A stretch of 64,000 nucleotides of DNA. Origin: MFD04580-c1 sp963702995. Its GTDB lineage: Bacteria; Planctomycetota; Phycisphaerae; Tepidisphaerales; Tepidisphaeraceae. The notes below the pieces were generated by a model. It saw only the letters and a program-made list of their open reading frames with translations, was not told the origin of the DNA and ran no database searches. Positions 8,901-17,631 of this stretch are shown piece by piece. The stretch lies in the NCBI GenBank assembly GCA_963702995.1, contig OY969783.1, positions 3,844,001-3,908,000 of the forward strand, read 5' to 3'. Every line of letters starts with the position of its first letter. The first letter of the stretch is position 1. Made by a program: the position numbers and the translations under genes.

Positions 8901-11105
8901 AAGCCCGCGCCGCCCGCCTGATGGCGATCGCGCAGACCTATCCCAACAGCGGCATCGCCCCACAGGCGATGCTGGCGGCCGCCGACGCTTACGAGGCCAG
9001 CGGCCAGCCCCGCGCCGCCATCCGCGTGCTCCGGCAAATGTGGTTCAAGTTCGCTCAGACCGCGCGCAGGTCACCGCCAACCGCGTCCAGATCGCCGAGG
9101 CGATGGCCCGCAACTACCTCACCGTCACCGACCGCAATCGCGGCGAGATGGTCACCACCGCCGCCGCCCGCCTTGCCCAGGCGGCCATGCTCCCCGGCGA
9201 CCCCAAGCTCAGCCGCGACATGCGCCTGCCGGACGGCAAAGTCATCGCGGCCGGGACGCCCTTCCCCACGGCCCTGGATGAAATCCGCGCGGTCCACGCG
9301 ACCGAAGCCGCCAAAGCCCTCCCCGACTTCCGGCTCCCACTGGCGCCGAACAACCGCGACACCGCAGGCGCCAGGAGATACCCCACCCCCTTCCTTCCGA
9401 CCGACGCGAACTCGATCCTCCCCGGCGCCACCGCGCTGGTTCGACCGCGCGCGAATTCGCACGAGCCGATCGCGTCGTCACCTACGCCCCGCCCGGCGTG
9501 ATCTCGGTCTTCGCCGCGGCCGCCGGGGCGACGAACAACACGCCTCTCGGCTCTCTCAGCCTCAAACCCGACAAGCCGGACAAGCCCGCCCCGACCACCG
9601 CGCCAGCCGCCCAGCCGCCCGCGGCCCTGCCGCGGCCGGGCGGGGTCGCCTGGGCCGGTGATACCGCGATCCTCTGGGCGGGCGGGAAAGTCATCGCGCT
9701 GGATGGCCAAAACGCCGCCCAGCTCTGGCAGATCGACGTCGCGCAGCTCGGCACGCTGCCGGTCGTCCGCACCAATGACGGCACGCCCGGCGTCGCGATC
9801 AATCAGCTCAACAACGGGATGTTCCAGAACGGCGCCGTCGTCCTCAACGGCGGCGCGGTGGTGAACGTCGGCGGCAGGGTTCGCGGCGGGTTCGGCCGGC
9901 CAAGGTTCAACAACGGCCAGATGATCCAGATCCAGGTCGGCCCGCAGGGCGTGGGCGTGGCGCAAAACGCCCCGCCGGCCCCCGCCGGCGAGCCGGCGGA
10001 AGAGTCGGTCACCGACGTTCGCCCGGTGGGCGATCGCGTCCTGATCTCCACCAGCACCGGGCGGCTGCTGTCGGCGGACCTCGCGGGCGCAACCCCCGGC
10101 CGCGTCGCCTGGCAGGCCCGCCTCGCCGACCGCGCTCCGGACAGGCTGGTCGCCACGGAGGATTTCACCGTGGTGAAGGTCTCGGACGATCTCACCGTCC
10201 GCCTGTTCGCGCTGGACACCTTCAGCGGCCGCTTTCTGGGCCCGGCTAAATCGTTCTACACCCAGGCGAACAACGGCGCGTTCCCTGTCGTGCCGATCAA
10301 CCTTGCCCTTTCCCCCGATGGCACGCTCGTCTACACGCTGCCGGATCGACTCGTCCTGAAGGACCTGTACAAAGGATGGGGCGAGGAGGAGAAGACGATC
10401 GTCGGCCAGGCTGGCCAGCCGATTTACGTCGGGGCGACCCAGGCCGATCAGCTCGTCATCGCCGAAGGCCGAATCCTCGCCCTGGCCGACAACGCCCCCG
10501 GCGCCGGCGCCCTGCCGCCGGGCGTCGCCGTGGTGCCGAACTTCAAATGGGTTCGCATTCATTCCCTCGAGACCGGCCAGCCCCTGACGCTGCGATACAC
10601 CGGCGCGGACGGGTCGCATAAGGAGATCGACCGCATCCTCACCACCGGTTCCACCGACTGGAACGTCTCCCTACACGTCGTCGGCCCGCATTTGTATGTG
10701 CAAGGCCCCAAGCACCTGTTCGCCTACAACCTCGACAAGCCCGCCGAGACCTGGCCCGGGACGATCCAGGACCTCGCCTACGACATCCCGATGGGCCAGG
10801 CCGCTCTGGACACGCCCCGGTACATCGACATGTTCGTCGGCCAGAATCATGTCGCCGCGTTCTCCCGGCCCGGCCGGTCGAACACGCCGGACATCGCCGA
10901 CCCGACCCAGATCACCTTCATGGCCTACAGCCGGCGGCCGCGTGCCAACGCCGATTCCGGCGCCGAGAGCGGAACGCTGAGCTACTCCGTCCCGATCACC
11001 GATAAGAGCGGCATCAAGACGGACATCCAGGCCTGCGACGGCGGCTTCTATTACGCGACCGGCGATGGAAAGGTCCACGTCCTCCGCGGAGCGATGAAGA
11101 ACTAA
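5932..11105 (+). CDS. Giant secreted PQQ-like beta-propeller/TPR protein, four frame breaks
   Basis: One protein of about 1720 residues, read in five segments. It begins at ATG 5932 with a signal peptide (residues 1 to about 42, ending ARAQ). It then has a tetratricopeptide-like helical region (to about residue 300), a PQQ-type eight-bladed propeller with WVVG, LFCLD and similar blades, a second TPR region (YQEILSGAE, AIRVLRQMWFKF), and a second propeller to 11105. Breaks lie near 7137, 8510, 9059 and 9450; at each, one frame turns to nonsense exactly where another continues sensible sequence (for example PGT to VWGSPRRFQQ at 7137). Such proteins are common in planctomycetes and are assumed to be periplasmic or surface binding scaffolds; substrate unknown. 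It follows mtnP by 24 bp. Confidence 0.8.
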
Positions 11106-11670
11106 AGCAAACAAACGCCGTCGAATCTGCTCTCCAAGTCCCCTCGCCACCGGTCTTACGGGTGACAGGGATTGGGAGCGGGGGTCCGGGTTTGTCGATA
11201 ATCCCTCGCGTTCACAGCGTTTCTGACCGATGACGACGCCCTCACCCTTGCCCTCTCCCCGCGGCGTACCGGGGGGAAAAGGGGATCAGAAGAGCGCGTG
11301 ATCACGCGCTGTTATTGAGTGGCTCGTCCTATGGAGGAGTATCGGGGACGCCCCCCCGATAAGTGCCGCCGGCGCCCTCACCGGCGGTGTTTGCCGACCG
11401 TATGGAAGGGCCGCCGGTGAGGGCACCGGCGGCACATCGGATAACAGCGATTGGCGCCCGCGATCTTGACTGGAACGGCCCACTCGCCAGAGCCGGATGA
11501 TGGCGGCGTCGGGCTCGTCAGCTCGATCGCAATATTCGGGCGGGCCGCTCGTTTGCCGGTTAGCCTGGAGAACGCACGCTCTCCCAACGTCGGTCAGCCC
11601 CGCCGAGCTGACCCCGTTCAATACGTCGCGCCGGGGTCGCCCCGGGCACTTCATTCGAAGGAGATCCTCA
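11106..11670. other. Intergenic region with palindrome and R2 repeat
   Basis: No convincing gene. It holds a perfect 18-bp palindrome AGCGCGTGATCACGCGCT at 11293-11310, a stretch like CCCTCTCCCCGCGG near 11256 that recurs in variant form near 34817, and an R2 repeat at 11363-11435. A good Shine-Dalgarno (AAGGAGA, about 11659) precedes the next gene. Confidence 0.6.
11363..11435. repeat. Dispersed inverted repeat R2, copy 1
   Basis: 25-bp arms beginning GTGCCGCCGGCGCCCTCACC and their inverse ending GGGCACCGGCGGCAC pair at 24 of 25 positions, with a 23-nt spacer. The second copy at 36453-36524 keeps the arms but has a different spacer, which suggests the arms are under selection or recently mobilised. 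Confidence 0.8.
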
Positions 11671-12426
11671 ATGACGACCCGAACCCACCTGCGATCCGCT
11701 TATATCGCCAGCGCTCTTACCCTAAGCGCCCTTGCCCTGCCCTCGTTCGCGCCCCTTGCCCGTGCCGCCGATGCGCCGGCCGAACGCCCCGAAGCCGCTC
11801 GCGGCGGCGGCGGCGAGCGGGAGATGCAACGCTTCCGCACCGCCCTGGCCGACCTGAGCCTGACCGACGAGCAGCGAACCAAGATCCAGCCTCTCTTTGA
11901 GACCGCCCGCAAAGACCTTGACTCGCTCCGCGCCGCCCCCGGCTCCGACCCCCAGGAACGGATGACCGGCATCGCCAAGACGTTGAAGTCGCTCAGGGAA
12001 GGCGTCATGGAAGCGCTCACCGACGAGCAGAAGAAGACGCTTGCCGAGAAGATGGCCTCCCGCGACACGGGCGCCCCCCGCAACCCCGCCGCTCGTGAAG
12101 CCGGCGCCGGCCGAGGCCCGGCCGCCGCGGGTGACGGCCCGGGCGGCCGCCTCCTCGCCTTCCGCGCCGCGATGGAAAAGCTCGACCTCACCTCAGAACA
12201 GAAGGAAAAAATTCAAACTCTCATGACCGAGTCCCAGGAGAAGATCCGCGCGATGATGGAGGAGAACCGCAAGAAGATTCAGGACATCCTCACCCCCGAG
12301 CAGCAGGAAAAGCTCCAGACCCTCATGCGTGACCGGGCGGCCGCCGGCGGCGCCCCCGAAAGCGCTCGCCCCCGCGCCGATTCCCCCGACACGACTCGCC
12401 CGCGCGGCGACGCCCCCAAGAACTAA
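11671..12426 (+). CDS. Secreted LTxxQ (Spy/CpxP-like) coiled-coil protein
   Basis: 251 residues. A signal peptide covers residues 1-32 (hydrophobic ALTLSALALPSF, cleavage after ARA). The mature part has two copies of an LTxxQ-like helical hairpin: LSLTDEQRTKIQPLF and LDLTSEQKEKIQTLM, each followed by charged helices (MMEENRKKIQDILTPEQQEKLQTLM). They are separated and followed by Gly/Pro/Arg-rich linkers. In enterobacteria Spy and CpxP are periplasmic chaperone-like proteins; here only the periplasmic location and helical fold can be inferred. ATG 11671 has a strong ribosome site AAGGAGA. The next gene is convergent. Confidence 0.75.
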   Translation: MTTRTHLRSAYIASALTLSALALPSFAPLARAADAPAERPEAARGGGGEREMQRFRTALADLSLTDEQRTKIQPLFETARKDLDSLRAAPGSDPQERMTGIAKTLKSLREGVMEALTDEQKKTLAEKMASRDTGAPRNPAAREAGAGRGPAAAGDGPGGRLLAFRAAMEKLDLTSEQKEKIQTLMTESQEKIRAMMEENRKKIQDILTPEQQEKLQTLMRDRAAAGGAPESARPRADSPDTTRPRGDAPKN

Positions 12427-12568
12427 CGACCCGGCGACCCGGCTCAACGCCGCTCAGCGGGAGCGTCACGACGGCCACCTCCGGATTGACACGGCAAACA
12501 CCTCGCTCGTGAAACCACCGCGCCTTCCGAGCAATCCGTGGCTCCAGACTCCGAACCTCGGAAAGTTC

Positions 12569-13318
12569 TCACCAATACCCGCGGTTCGCATCCACCGTCG
12601 TGCTATTCGTCGAAATAGGCGGCAGGTCGTATGAAGCCGGGAAGGCGAAGTTCTCGACATGCCCGTCGGCGAACAACATGTTCTGCCGGCGCTGCCCGTG
12701 CGCATCATGCCACAGGGTCCGAGGCTGGGTCAGCGGCCGGTTCGGATGGAAGTTCCAGTCCCCCAGCACAAATTTCGTCGTCGCGTCCCGGAGCTGGCTC
12801 GTCTTCAGCGGCCGCGTCCCCGACGAGCCGTTGAAGTTCCCCGTGACATGCATGATTCCGAACGAGTCGCTGTTCCATTGAACCAGGTAGCTCGTCCCGT
12901 AGCATTCGAAGCAGTTCATGGTGTCGGTCCAGAACGTGTCGCCGATGTCCTCGGGGCAGTGGCAGACGGCCGGGACCTTCAGGTAATGATTGAGCGGCCG
13001 CTCCTCCGCGATCCCCGCCTCGCCCGCGAACCCGCTGCCCCCAGCCCGGTCATATCGCGACTGCGTCCCCAGCTTACCGACCAGATCCCCCCAGTTCTGA
13101 TGCGTCGGGAACGACTGGCGATTCTCCCCGACGTACATCTGCAATGCCTGGCCGAGCTGACGCAAATTCGACAGGCACTGCGTTCGCCGCGCCTCCCGCC
13201 GCGCCTTGTTGAGCGACGGCAGCAGGATCGACACCAGCAGCGCGATGATCCCGATCACGACGAGCAACTCGACCAGCGTAAAGCCGCCGGCCCGACAACT
13301 TCGTGATGGCCTGCTCAT
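12569..13318 (-). CDS. Type II secretion-type pseudopilin (prepilin N-terminal methylation domain)
   Basis: The N-terminus carries the prepilin peptidase signature: a short basic leader, cleavage G12/F13, and FTLVELLVVIGIIALLVSIL with the conserved Glu at mature position 5. The rest is a globular domain with NLRQLGQALQMY and, near the C-terminus, HGQRRQNMLFADGHVENF, the H-X9-DG type tail seen in many planctomycete pseudopilin-like proteins. 249 residues. It should be processed by a prepilin peptidase and inserted in the inner membrane. Planctomycete genomes carry many paralogues, so a specific role in a secretion system cannot be assigned. The start at 13318 has GAAGGGG-like bases upstream. 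Confidence 0.9.
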   Translation of the reverse strand: MSRPSRSCRAGGFTLVELLVVIGIIALLVSILLPSLNKARREARRTQCLSNLRQLGQALQMYVGENRQSFPTHQNWGDLVGKLGTQSRYDRAGGSGFAGEAGIAEERPLNHYLKVPAVCHCPEDIGDTFWTDTMNCFECYGTSYLVQWNSDSFGIMHVTGNFNGSSGTRPLKTSQLRDATTKFVLGDWNFHPNRPLTQPRTLWHDAHGQRRQNMLFADGHVENFAFPASYDLPPISTNSTTVDANRGYW

Positions 13319-13673
13319 TCGCGTAGCCCCTTCAACTTTTCAAGCAACATGGCGGAACGGATCAGACCCGACACAGCACAAACCGGAGAGCGACCGGCCG
13401 CCGGAAAGCGAACGGCCATCGCCCCGCGCTGACGATGCGAGGACAATACTCGGCGAATCGACGCCGCCACAAGTAAAAACCCGAGGCGCGCGCGAGGCGT
13501 CTGGCGAGCCTTCGTGGGGAAACTTTTTTTATAACGCGAGAACCTTCTCGACGAGCGCCTCCCTGCCAGACCGGGTGCGATGACCCTCGGTTGCTTGATC
13601 GTGCTCTTGCCTGCCTTGATCCGTTCCACGGTCGGTAGAGGCCGGCGTGATGCAATCCCCCGCCTGCCCAAGC
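13319..13673. other. Intergenic region, no gene seen
   Basis: Upstream region of the pseudopilin gene and end of the convergently placed permease block. It contains a run of seven T at about 13526-13532 but no clear promoter, repeat or RNA structure that I can support. Confidence 0.4.
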
Positions 13674-15032
13674 TCACGCCCCCGGGGTGACAAACGACCC
13701 CGTCCCCGCGGACGGGCTCGGCCCCACCGGCGCATGGGCGGCGGCCTCGTGCAACGTCGGCCCGGGGACCGTCATCGGCACCGGCGCTTTCGCCGCTTCG
13801 TTCTCCGCCAGACCGCCGAGCAGCGCCAGCACCGTCCCCTCCTTGCCAGGCTCCGGCGGGACGTTCCGCAGCGCCGCCTGCTGCTCGATCAGCGTCGGCT
13901 CCGAAGGCGCCACCAATCGATCCGCCTTGCGGAAGACGTCGATCAGCGCCAGCGTGATCGCCACCACGACCGGCCCCACGACCAGCCCCACCGGCCCAAA
14001 GACCTGCAACCCGCCCAATACCGAGAAGAAGATGAGCAGCTCATGCAGCCGCGTCCGCGCTCCGACGAGCTTCGGCCGCAGGACGTTATCGATCATCCCC
14101 ACCACGCCCGCGCACCAGGCCGCCAGCACAATTGCCTTCACCCAATGCCCCGACAGGGCGAGGAACGCGCACGCCGGCACCCAGACGATAAAGCTCCCCG
14201 CCATCGGGATCATCGACAGGAAGAAGAGCACCACCGTCCACAGCAGCGGCGACGGCAGCCCCAGCACCCAGAACGCGAGCCCGCCAAACACGGCCTGGAT
14301 TGACGCGACGATCAGCACGCCGTAGATGCTGGCGCTGATGACTTCCTTGGTCCGATCGAAGATCCGCCGCGACTGCGCCCGCTCCAGCGGCAACCCTTCC
14401 TGAAGGGCCGCCTGGATGCGTTCCCCGTCGCGGAAGAGGTAATACATCGTCAGCACGATAAAGATCACCTTGAAGACGATGACCACCACATTCCCCACCA
14501 CCCCCGCCGTGCGGCTGGCGATCTCCCCCCACGCGCTCTGAAACCGGTCCACCAGGCTGCTGACCGACAGCATCGCCGGGACATCGACATTGTGCTCCCG
14601 CAGATACCGAATCGCCGGCAGATTCGGGTCGATCAGCCCGTCCGCATGGTGTTTAAGGTAATCCCCCGTCCCCTGCGCCTCGGCAATGACCGCGAGCGTC
14701 ACCCCCGCCAGCGGCAAAACAATCACGCCCACGACCAGGATGCAACTCACCATGGCCGCCCACCCCGGCTGCCCCATCCGCCGCACGATCCGCGCATGAA
14801 TCGGATAGAAGACGATCGTCAGAACGGTAGCCCAGAGCAGCACTTCCACAAACGGCTGCAACATGAGCCAGCAGAGATACAGGGCAAGGAGGGTCGCCCC
14901 CAGCAGCGCCAACCACCGCGCCCGAAACCGCCGCAACCCGCGATTCTCGCCCCCCGCCCGAACGACATCGACACCGCCCCCCGCTCCCCCCTCCTGCGCC
15001 CGCGGCCCCGTCGGTAAAGGTTGCAGTGTCAT
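13674..15032 (-). CDS. AI-2E family transporter (PerM/UPF0118 permease)
   Basis: Integral membrane protein of 452 residues with about eight hydrophobic segments: LLGATLLALYLCWLML, VEVLLWATVLTIVFYPI, VSCILVVGVIVLPLAG, a central hydrophilic region, then VVVIVFKVIFIVLTMYYLF, IYGVLIVASIQAVFGGLAF, LLWTVVLFFLSMIPMAG and GLVVGPVVVAITLALIDVF. This is the arrangement of the AI-2E/PerM family, whose members export autoinducer-2 or act as Na+/H+ or other transporters; the substrate here is open. The N-terminal 38 residues and the C-terminal 70 are Gly/Pro/Ala-rich and probably disordered. The start at 15032 is the only sensible one before the first helix. Confidence 0.85.
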   Translation of the reverse strand: MTLQPLPTGPRAQEGGAGGGVDVVRAGGENRGLRRFRARWLALLGATLLALYLCWLMLQPFVEVLLWATVLTIVFYPIHARIVRRMGQPGWAAMVSCILVVGVIVLPLAGVTLAVIAEAQGTGDYLKHHADGLIDPNLPAIRYLREHNVDVPAMLSVSSLVDRFQSAWGEIASRTAGVVGNVVVIVFKVIFIVLTMYYLFRDGERIQAALQEGLPLERAQSRRIFDRTKEVISASIYGVLIVASIQAVFGGLAFWVLGLPSPLLWTVVLFFLSMIPMAGSFIVWVPACAFLALSGHWVKAIVLAAWCAGVVGMIDNVLRPKLVGARTRLHELLIFFSVLGGLQVFGPVGLVVGPVVVAITLALIDVFRKADRLVAPSEPTLIEQQAALRNVPPEPGKEGTVLALLGGLAENEAAKAPVPMTVPGPTLHEAAAHAPVGPSPSAGTGSFVTPGA

Positions 15033-15145
15033 GAGCGAATCAGTCTACGCCCCCCCGCCCCACCCCGACAAGCGGCCGCCTAAGGCCGTGCCGCCCGCTC
15101 CCTTCCCGACGCGCCGGCTGCCAGCCAAACCACCGCCCCCGACCC

Positions 15146-15174
15146 TTGACGCCGCGCAACCCCGACGCAATAAT
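15146..15174 (+). promoter_or_regulatory. Sigma-70-type promoter for tRNA-Glu
   Basis: TTGACG at 15146-15151, a 17-nt spacer, and AATAAT at 15169-15174 form a near-consensus vegetative promoter. Transcription would begin near 15181, about 30 bases before the mature tRNA. Confidence 0.6.
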
Positions 15175-15209
15175 CCTCCTCACCTAGGCGTCTCCGATCG
15201 CCTCCCAAA

Positions 15210-15282
15210 GCCCCCATCGTCTAGTGGCCTAGGACGGCAGATTCTCAGTCTGCATACAGGGGTTCGACTCCCCTTGGGGGTA
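15210..15282 (+). tRNA. tRNA-Glu(CTC)
   Basis: A complete cloverleaf can be drawn. Acceptor GCCCCCA pairs with TGGGGGT through one G-U wobble at 1-72. The D arm is GTC...GAC, the anticodon arm GCAGA-TTCTCAG-TCTGC has anticodon CTC, and the T arm is AGGGG-TTCGACT-CCCCT. The discriminator base reads A and CCA is not encoded. The U72/A73 end is unusual for tRNA-Glu. The gene marks the left edge of the accessory region. Confidence 0.9.
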
Positions 15283-15592
15283 CTGAAACCGCTTTATTGC
15301 GGTGGAAATCGGGTTGGCTGTACCCAAAAGAGGCGGTTTTAACCGTCCTTTTGGGTACAGTTTGACCCAATTTCTTTTCCTCCTGTTCGCTCTCCCTACT
15401 GCCCAAATCTTGGGATCAACTTTCGACACGGAATGAGCGGCACGGTCACGGTGCTACTCTTCGTCGGGCCAGAGGCCGACCTGAGGCGTATATGGGAATT
15501 TGAATCCCCGCCGACGTGTGAAAAAAGGTGAGAAACAGTGATTCTTTTCGGTTCTGGACAGAGTTTTGGACAGGTGAGTTCCGACCGGACGG
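15283..15592. other. tRNA-downstream junction region
   Basis: No gene seen. It contains a small hairpin (ACCGC-TTTATT-GCGGT, about 15288-15303) and the large hairpin described separately. Bases 15490-15507 resemble a T arm (GGGAATTTGAATCCCC) but nothing else tRNA-like surrounds it. Confidence 0.4.
15318..15360. repeat. Long hairpin downstream of tRNA-Glu
   Basis: CTGTACCCAAAAG and CTTTTGGGTACAG are exact inverses. Including GG/CC and CGGTT/AACCG inside, nearly all of the 43 bases pair. No T run follows, so it is a poor terminator; it could be a recombination or resolution site at the island junction. Confidence 0.6.
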
Positions 15593-16117
15593 TTAATCAT
15601 CGAAAGGGCAGGGTTTTCCCCGCACGCTTTCAAAGTGGTGTACCCGGCACAAGACGCTCAAAGACACGACGCCTCGCTGGCATCCATCCTTTCTGCATTT
15701 CCTCGACCCGTCTTCCGGCCCCAAGGAGTCGTAAAATCTCCGGTCGATGTTGTGGATCACAACGTGAGCAGGCGGCGGGTCAGGTGCGCCGACGCTCGGC
15801 AGAAAGGCGTCGAAGCGGTGGTAGTACATGAAGGCTTCGAGCAGTAGATCGTCCGAGGGGGGGTCTTGCAGGGTTCTAGCGGCCTTATGGATGTCTTCAA
15901 TGGTGGCGGCGTCCAAGGTAGAGATCAGGCCGTTCGAGTGGGCCACGAGCGGGGTATCCTCATCAAACATCTCGGTATCGGTCAAAGAGTCGATGTCGAT
16001 GACCATGCCATCCGTGTCCAGCGTCCAATTGCGGTTGGCGGGCAGGTAGAGCCAGCCTTCGGGAAGTCGATGACCCGCTGCACGGAGAAGTTCCCTGAGT
16101 GGCTTCATCTGGCTCAT
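15593..16117 (-). CDS. Hypothetical protein, possible DUF7716-type N-terminus and Cys/His-rich C-terminus
   Basis: 174 residues of unknown function. The N-terminal half (EGWLYLPANRNWTLDTDG, then an acidic stretch DIDSLTDTEMFDED) recalls small DUF7716-like proteins, from memory and with low certainty. The C-terminal part has CRKDGC and, eleven residues later, CRVHHF and KPCPF, a Cys/His pattern that could bind zinc. No signal or membrane segment. It is the first gene after tRNA-Glu and is oriented towards it. The insertion sequence lies only about 55 bp upstream of its start, so its native promoter may be displaced. Confidence 0.55.
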   Translation of the reverse strand: MSQMKPLRELLRAAGHRLPEGWLYLPANRNWTLDTDGMVIDIDSLTDTEMFDEDTPLVAHSNGLISTLDAATIEDIHKAARTLQDPPSDDLLLEAFMYYHRFDAFLPSVGAPDPPPAHVVIHNIDRRFYDSLGPEDGSRKCRKDGCQRGVVSLSVLCRVHHFESVRGKPCPFDD

Positions 16118-16155
16118 AACTCAACAGGATACCGTGGAGCGGATGAGAAACCACG

Positions 16156-16172
16156 GGGCTGCGATGCCAGCC
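16156..16172. repeat. Target-site duplication, left copy
   Basis: GGGCTGCGATGCCAGCC, repeated exactly at 17595-17611. The 17 bases contain a GGCTG/CAGCC inverted pair, so the element may have targeted a small hairpin. Confidence 0.85.
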
Positions 16173-17594
16173 TGTTGTACCGAAGTAGAATTGTCACCCC
16201 TTAGCCGAAGTAGAAGTGTCCCCATCGAGGCTGGGTTAAACCTGGCGGATGGAGCTTCGGATGTCGGTATCGGAACGGGTTCGTTTGGAGGCGATGGGTC
16301 GGTTGAAGCGAGGTGACCTGACGGTTGCGGAGGCGGCGGAGTTGATGGGGGTTTCTTTGCGGCAGGCGCGGCGTGTGTGGAAGCGGTACCGGGCGGAGGG
16401 GGATGTCGGGCTGGTGCATCGTCTGCGAGGGCGTGCGAGCAACCGGCGATTGGCGGAGGAGGTGGGTGAGCGAGCGGTGAAGTTGCACCAGGAGAAGTAC
16501 GCGGACTTCGGTCCGACGCTGGCGTGTGAGAAGTTGGCGGAGTCGGGGTTGGTGCTGTGCCCGGACACGCTGACGGCGTTGTTGAAGGAGCGAGGGCTAT
16601 GGGAGCGTCGGCGGCGTCGGGGCAAGCACCGTAAGCGTCGCGAGCGTCGTGCGAGCCTGGGTTCGATGTTGCAGATGGACGGGAGCCACCACGACTGGTT
16701 TGAAGGGAGGAAGGGGGCGGGGAAGTGCGTGCTGATGGTGGTGATCGACGACGCGACGAACCAGACGTACGCGAGGCTTTACCCGGCGGAGACGACGGAG
16801 GCGGCGTTCGACGTGGTGGGTCGCTGGATGAAGCGTAGGGGGCTGCCGCGATCGTTGTACGTGGATCGTCATTCGATCTACCGGGACGACGATCACCCGG
16901 AGAAGCCGACGCAGTTTGGGCGTGCGATGAAGGAGCTTGGGGTGGAGTTGATCTGTGCGCACAGCCCGCAGGCCAAGGGTCGTGTGGAGCGTCGCAATGC
17001 GGTGTTCCAGGACCGTTTCGTGAAGGAGCTGCGGCTGCGGGGGATCAATGACATGGCCCAGGCGAACGGGCTGCTGGAGGGGGAGTTCCTGAAAGACTTG
17101 AACGGGCGTTACGCGGTGAAGGCGGTGGACGAACGGGACCTGCACCGGCCGCTGGATTCGGGGCTGGCATTGGAGGAGGTGCTGTGCGTGCATGAGGAGC
17201 GAGTGGTTGGGCATGACTGGTGCGTGCGTTGGCAGAACCGTTGGCTGCAGATCGGCGTGGAGCACGGTGGGTTGCGGCTTGCGGGCCGCCGGGTGCGCAT
17301 CAAGCACCTGGCGGACGGCCGGTTGATGGTGGAGCACGGAGGTCGGAAGCTCGGGTTCACGGAGCTTGCGGGTCGGCCTGCGGCCCCGAAGCGAGCGAAG
17401 AAGGCGGCGGTGAACAACCGGAAGTACAAGCCGAGCGTGGATCATCCGTGGAATCGTGAGTCGGCGGTCGGACGGCGTCCGCTGGTAAGCCCCGCTCCGG
17501 CTGCGCCTGCGCGTGGCTTACCAGCGGGTGGGAAGAAGGCAGGGTGACATTTCTATTTCGGCTTGCGCGGTGACATTTCTACTTCTTGACAACA
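16173..17594. mobile_element. Insertion sequence of the IS1202/ISNCY type, complete
   Basis: 1422 bp. The left terminal repeat begins TGTTGTACCGAAGTAGAATT and the right end, read inward, TGTTGTCAAGAAGTAGAAAT; both run 26 bp to TGTCACC with five mismatches. Exact 17-bp direct repeats flank it. Long target duplications are known for IS1202 relatives. Intact ends, transposase and duplication point to a recent insertion. The element also carries inner copies of the GAAGTAGAA motif near both ends (16205-16220 and 17550-17566). Confidence 0.85.
16249..17547 (+). CDS. ISNCY/IS1202-family DDE transposase
   Basis: 432 residues. An N-terminal helix-turn-helix (LTVAEAAELMGVSLRQARRVW) is followed by a second wHTH with KYADFGPTLACEKL. 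The DDE catalytic core has the first Asp in LQMDGSHHDW, the second in SLYVDRHSIY and the Glu in SPQAKGRVERRN. A basic C-terminal tail follows. The layout and the SPQAKGRVER motif match ISNCY transposases of the ISTde1/IS1202 group. An ATG at 16261 has a GGAG box seven bases upstream and may be the real start. The protein should bind the terminal repeats of the surrounding element. Confidence 0.9.
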   Translation: MELRMSVSERVRLEAMGRLKRGDLTVAEAAELMGVSLRQARRVWKRYRAEGDVGLVHRLRGRASNRRLAEEVGERAVKLHQEKYADFGPTLACEKLAESGLVLCPDTLTALLKERGLWERRRRRGKHRKRRERRASLGSMLQMDGSHHDWFEGRKGAGKCVLMVVIDDATNQTYARLYPAETTEAAFDVVGRWMKRRGLPRSLYVDRHSIYRDDDHPEKPTQFGRAMKELGVELICAHSPQAKGRVERRNAVFQDRFVKELRLRGINDMAQANGLLEGEFLKDLNGRYAVKAVDERDLHRPLDSGLALEEVLCVHEERVVGHDWCVRWQNRWLQIGVEHGGLRLAGRRVRIKHLADGRLMVEHGGRKLGFTELAGRPAAPKRAKKAAVNNRKYKPSVDHPWNRESAVGRRPLVSPAPAAPARGLPAGGKKAG

Positions 17595-17611
17595 GGGCTG
17601 CGATGCCAGCC
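17595..17611. repeat. Target-site duplication, right copy
   Basis: Exact repeat of 16156-16172, directly abutting the right end of the insertion sequence. Confidence 0.85.
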
Positions 17612-17631
17612 GCTTCTTTGTGCGGGCGGCT

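Noticed and set aside
11363..11435. R2 hairpin as a terminator
   Set aside because: No T run, long spacer, and a second copy with the same arms elsewhere; better explained as a dispersed repeat.
15318..15360. Hairpin after tRNA-Glu as a rho-independent terminator
   Set aside because: Strong stem but no T run follows; kept only as a structured junction element.
15490..15507. T-arm-like sequence as an att site or tRNA fragment
   Set aside because: Only the TTTGAATCC core matches; no acceptor or anticodon arm around it and no identity to the tRNA-Glu 3' end.
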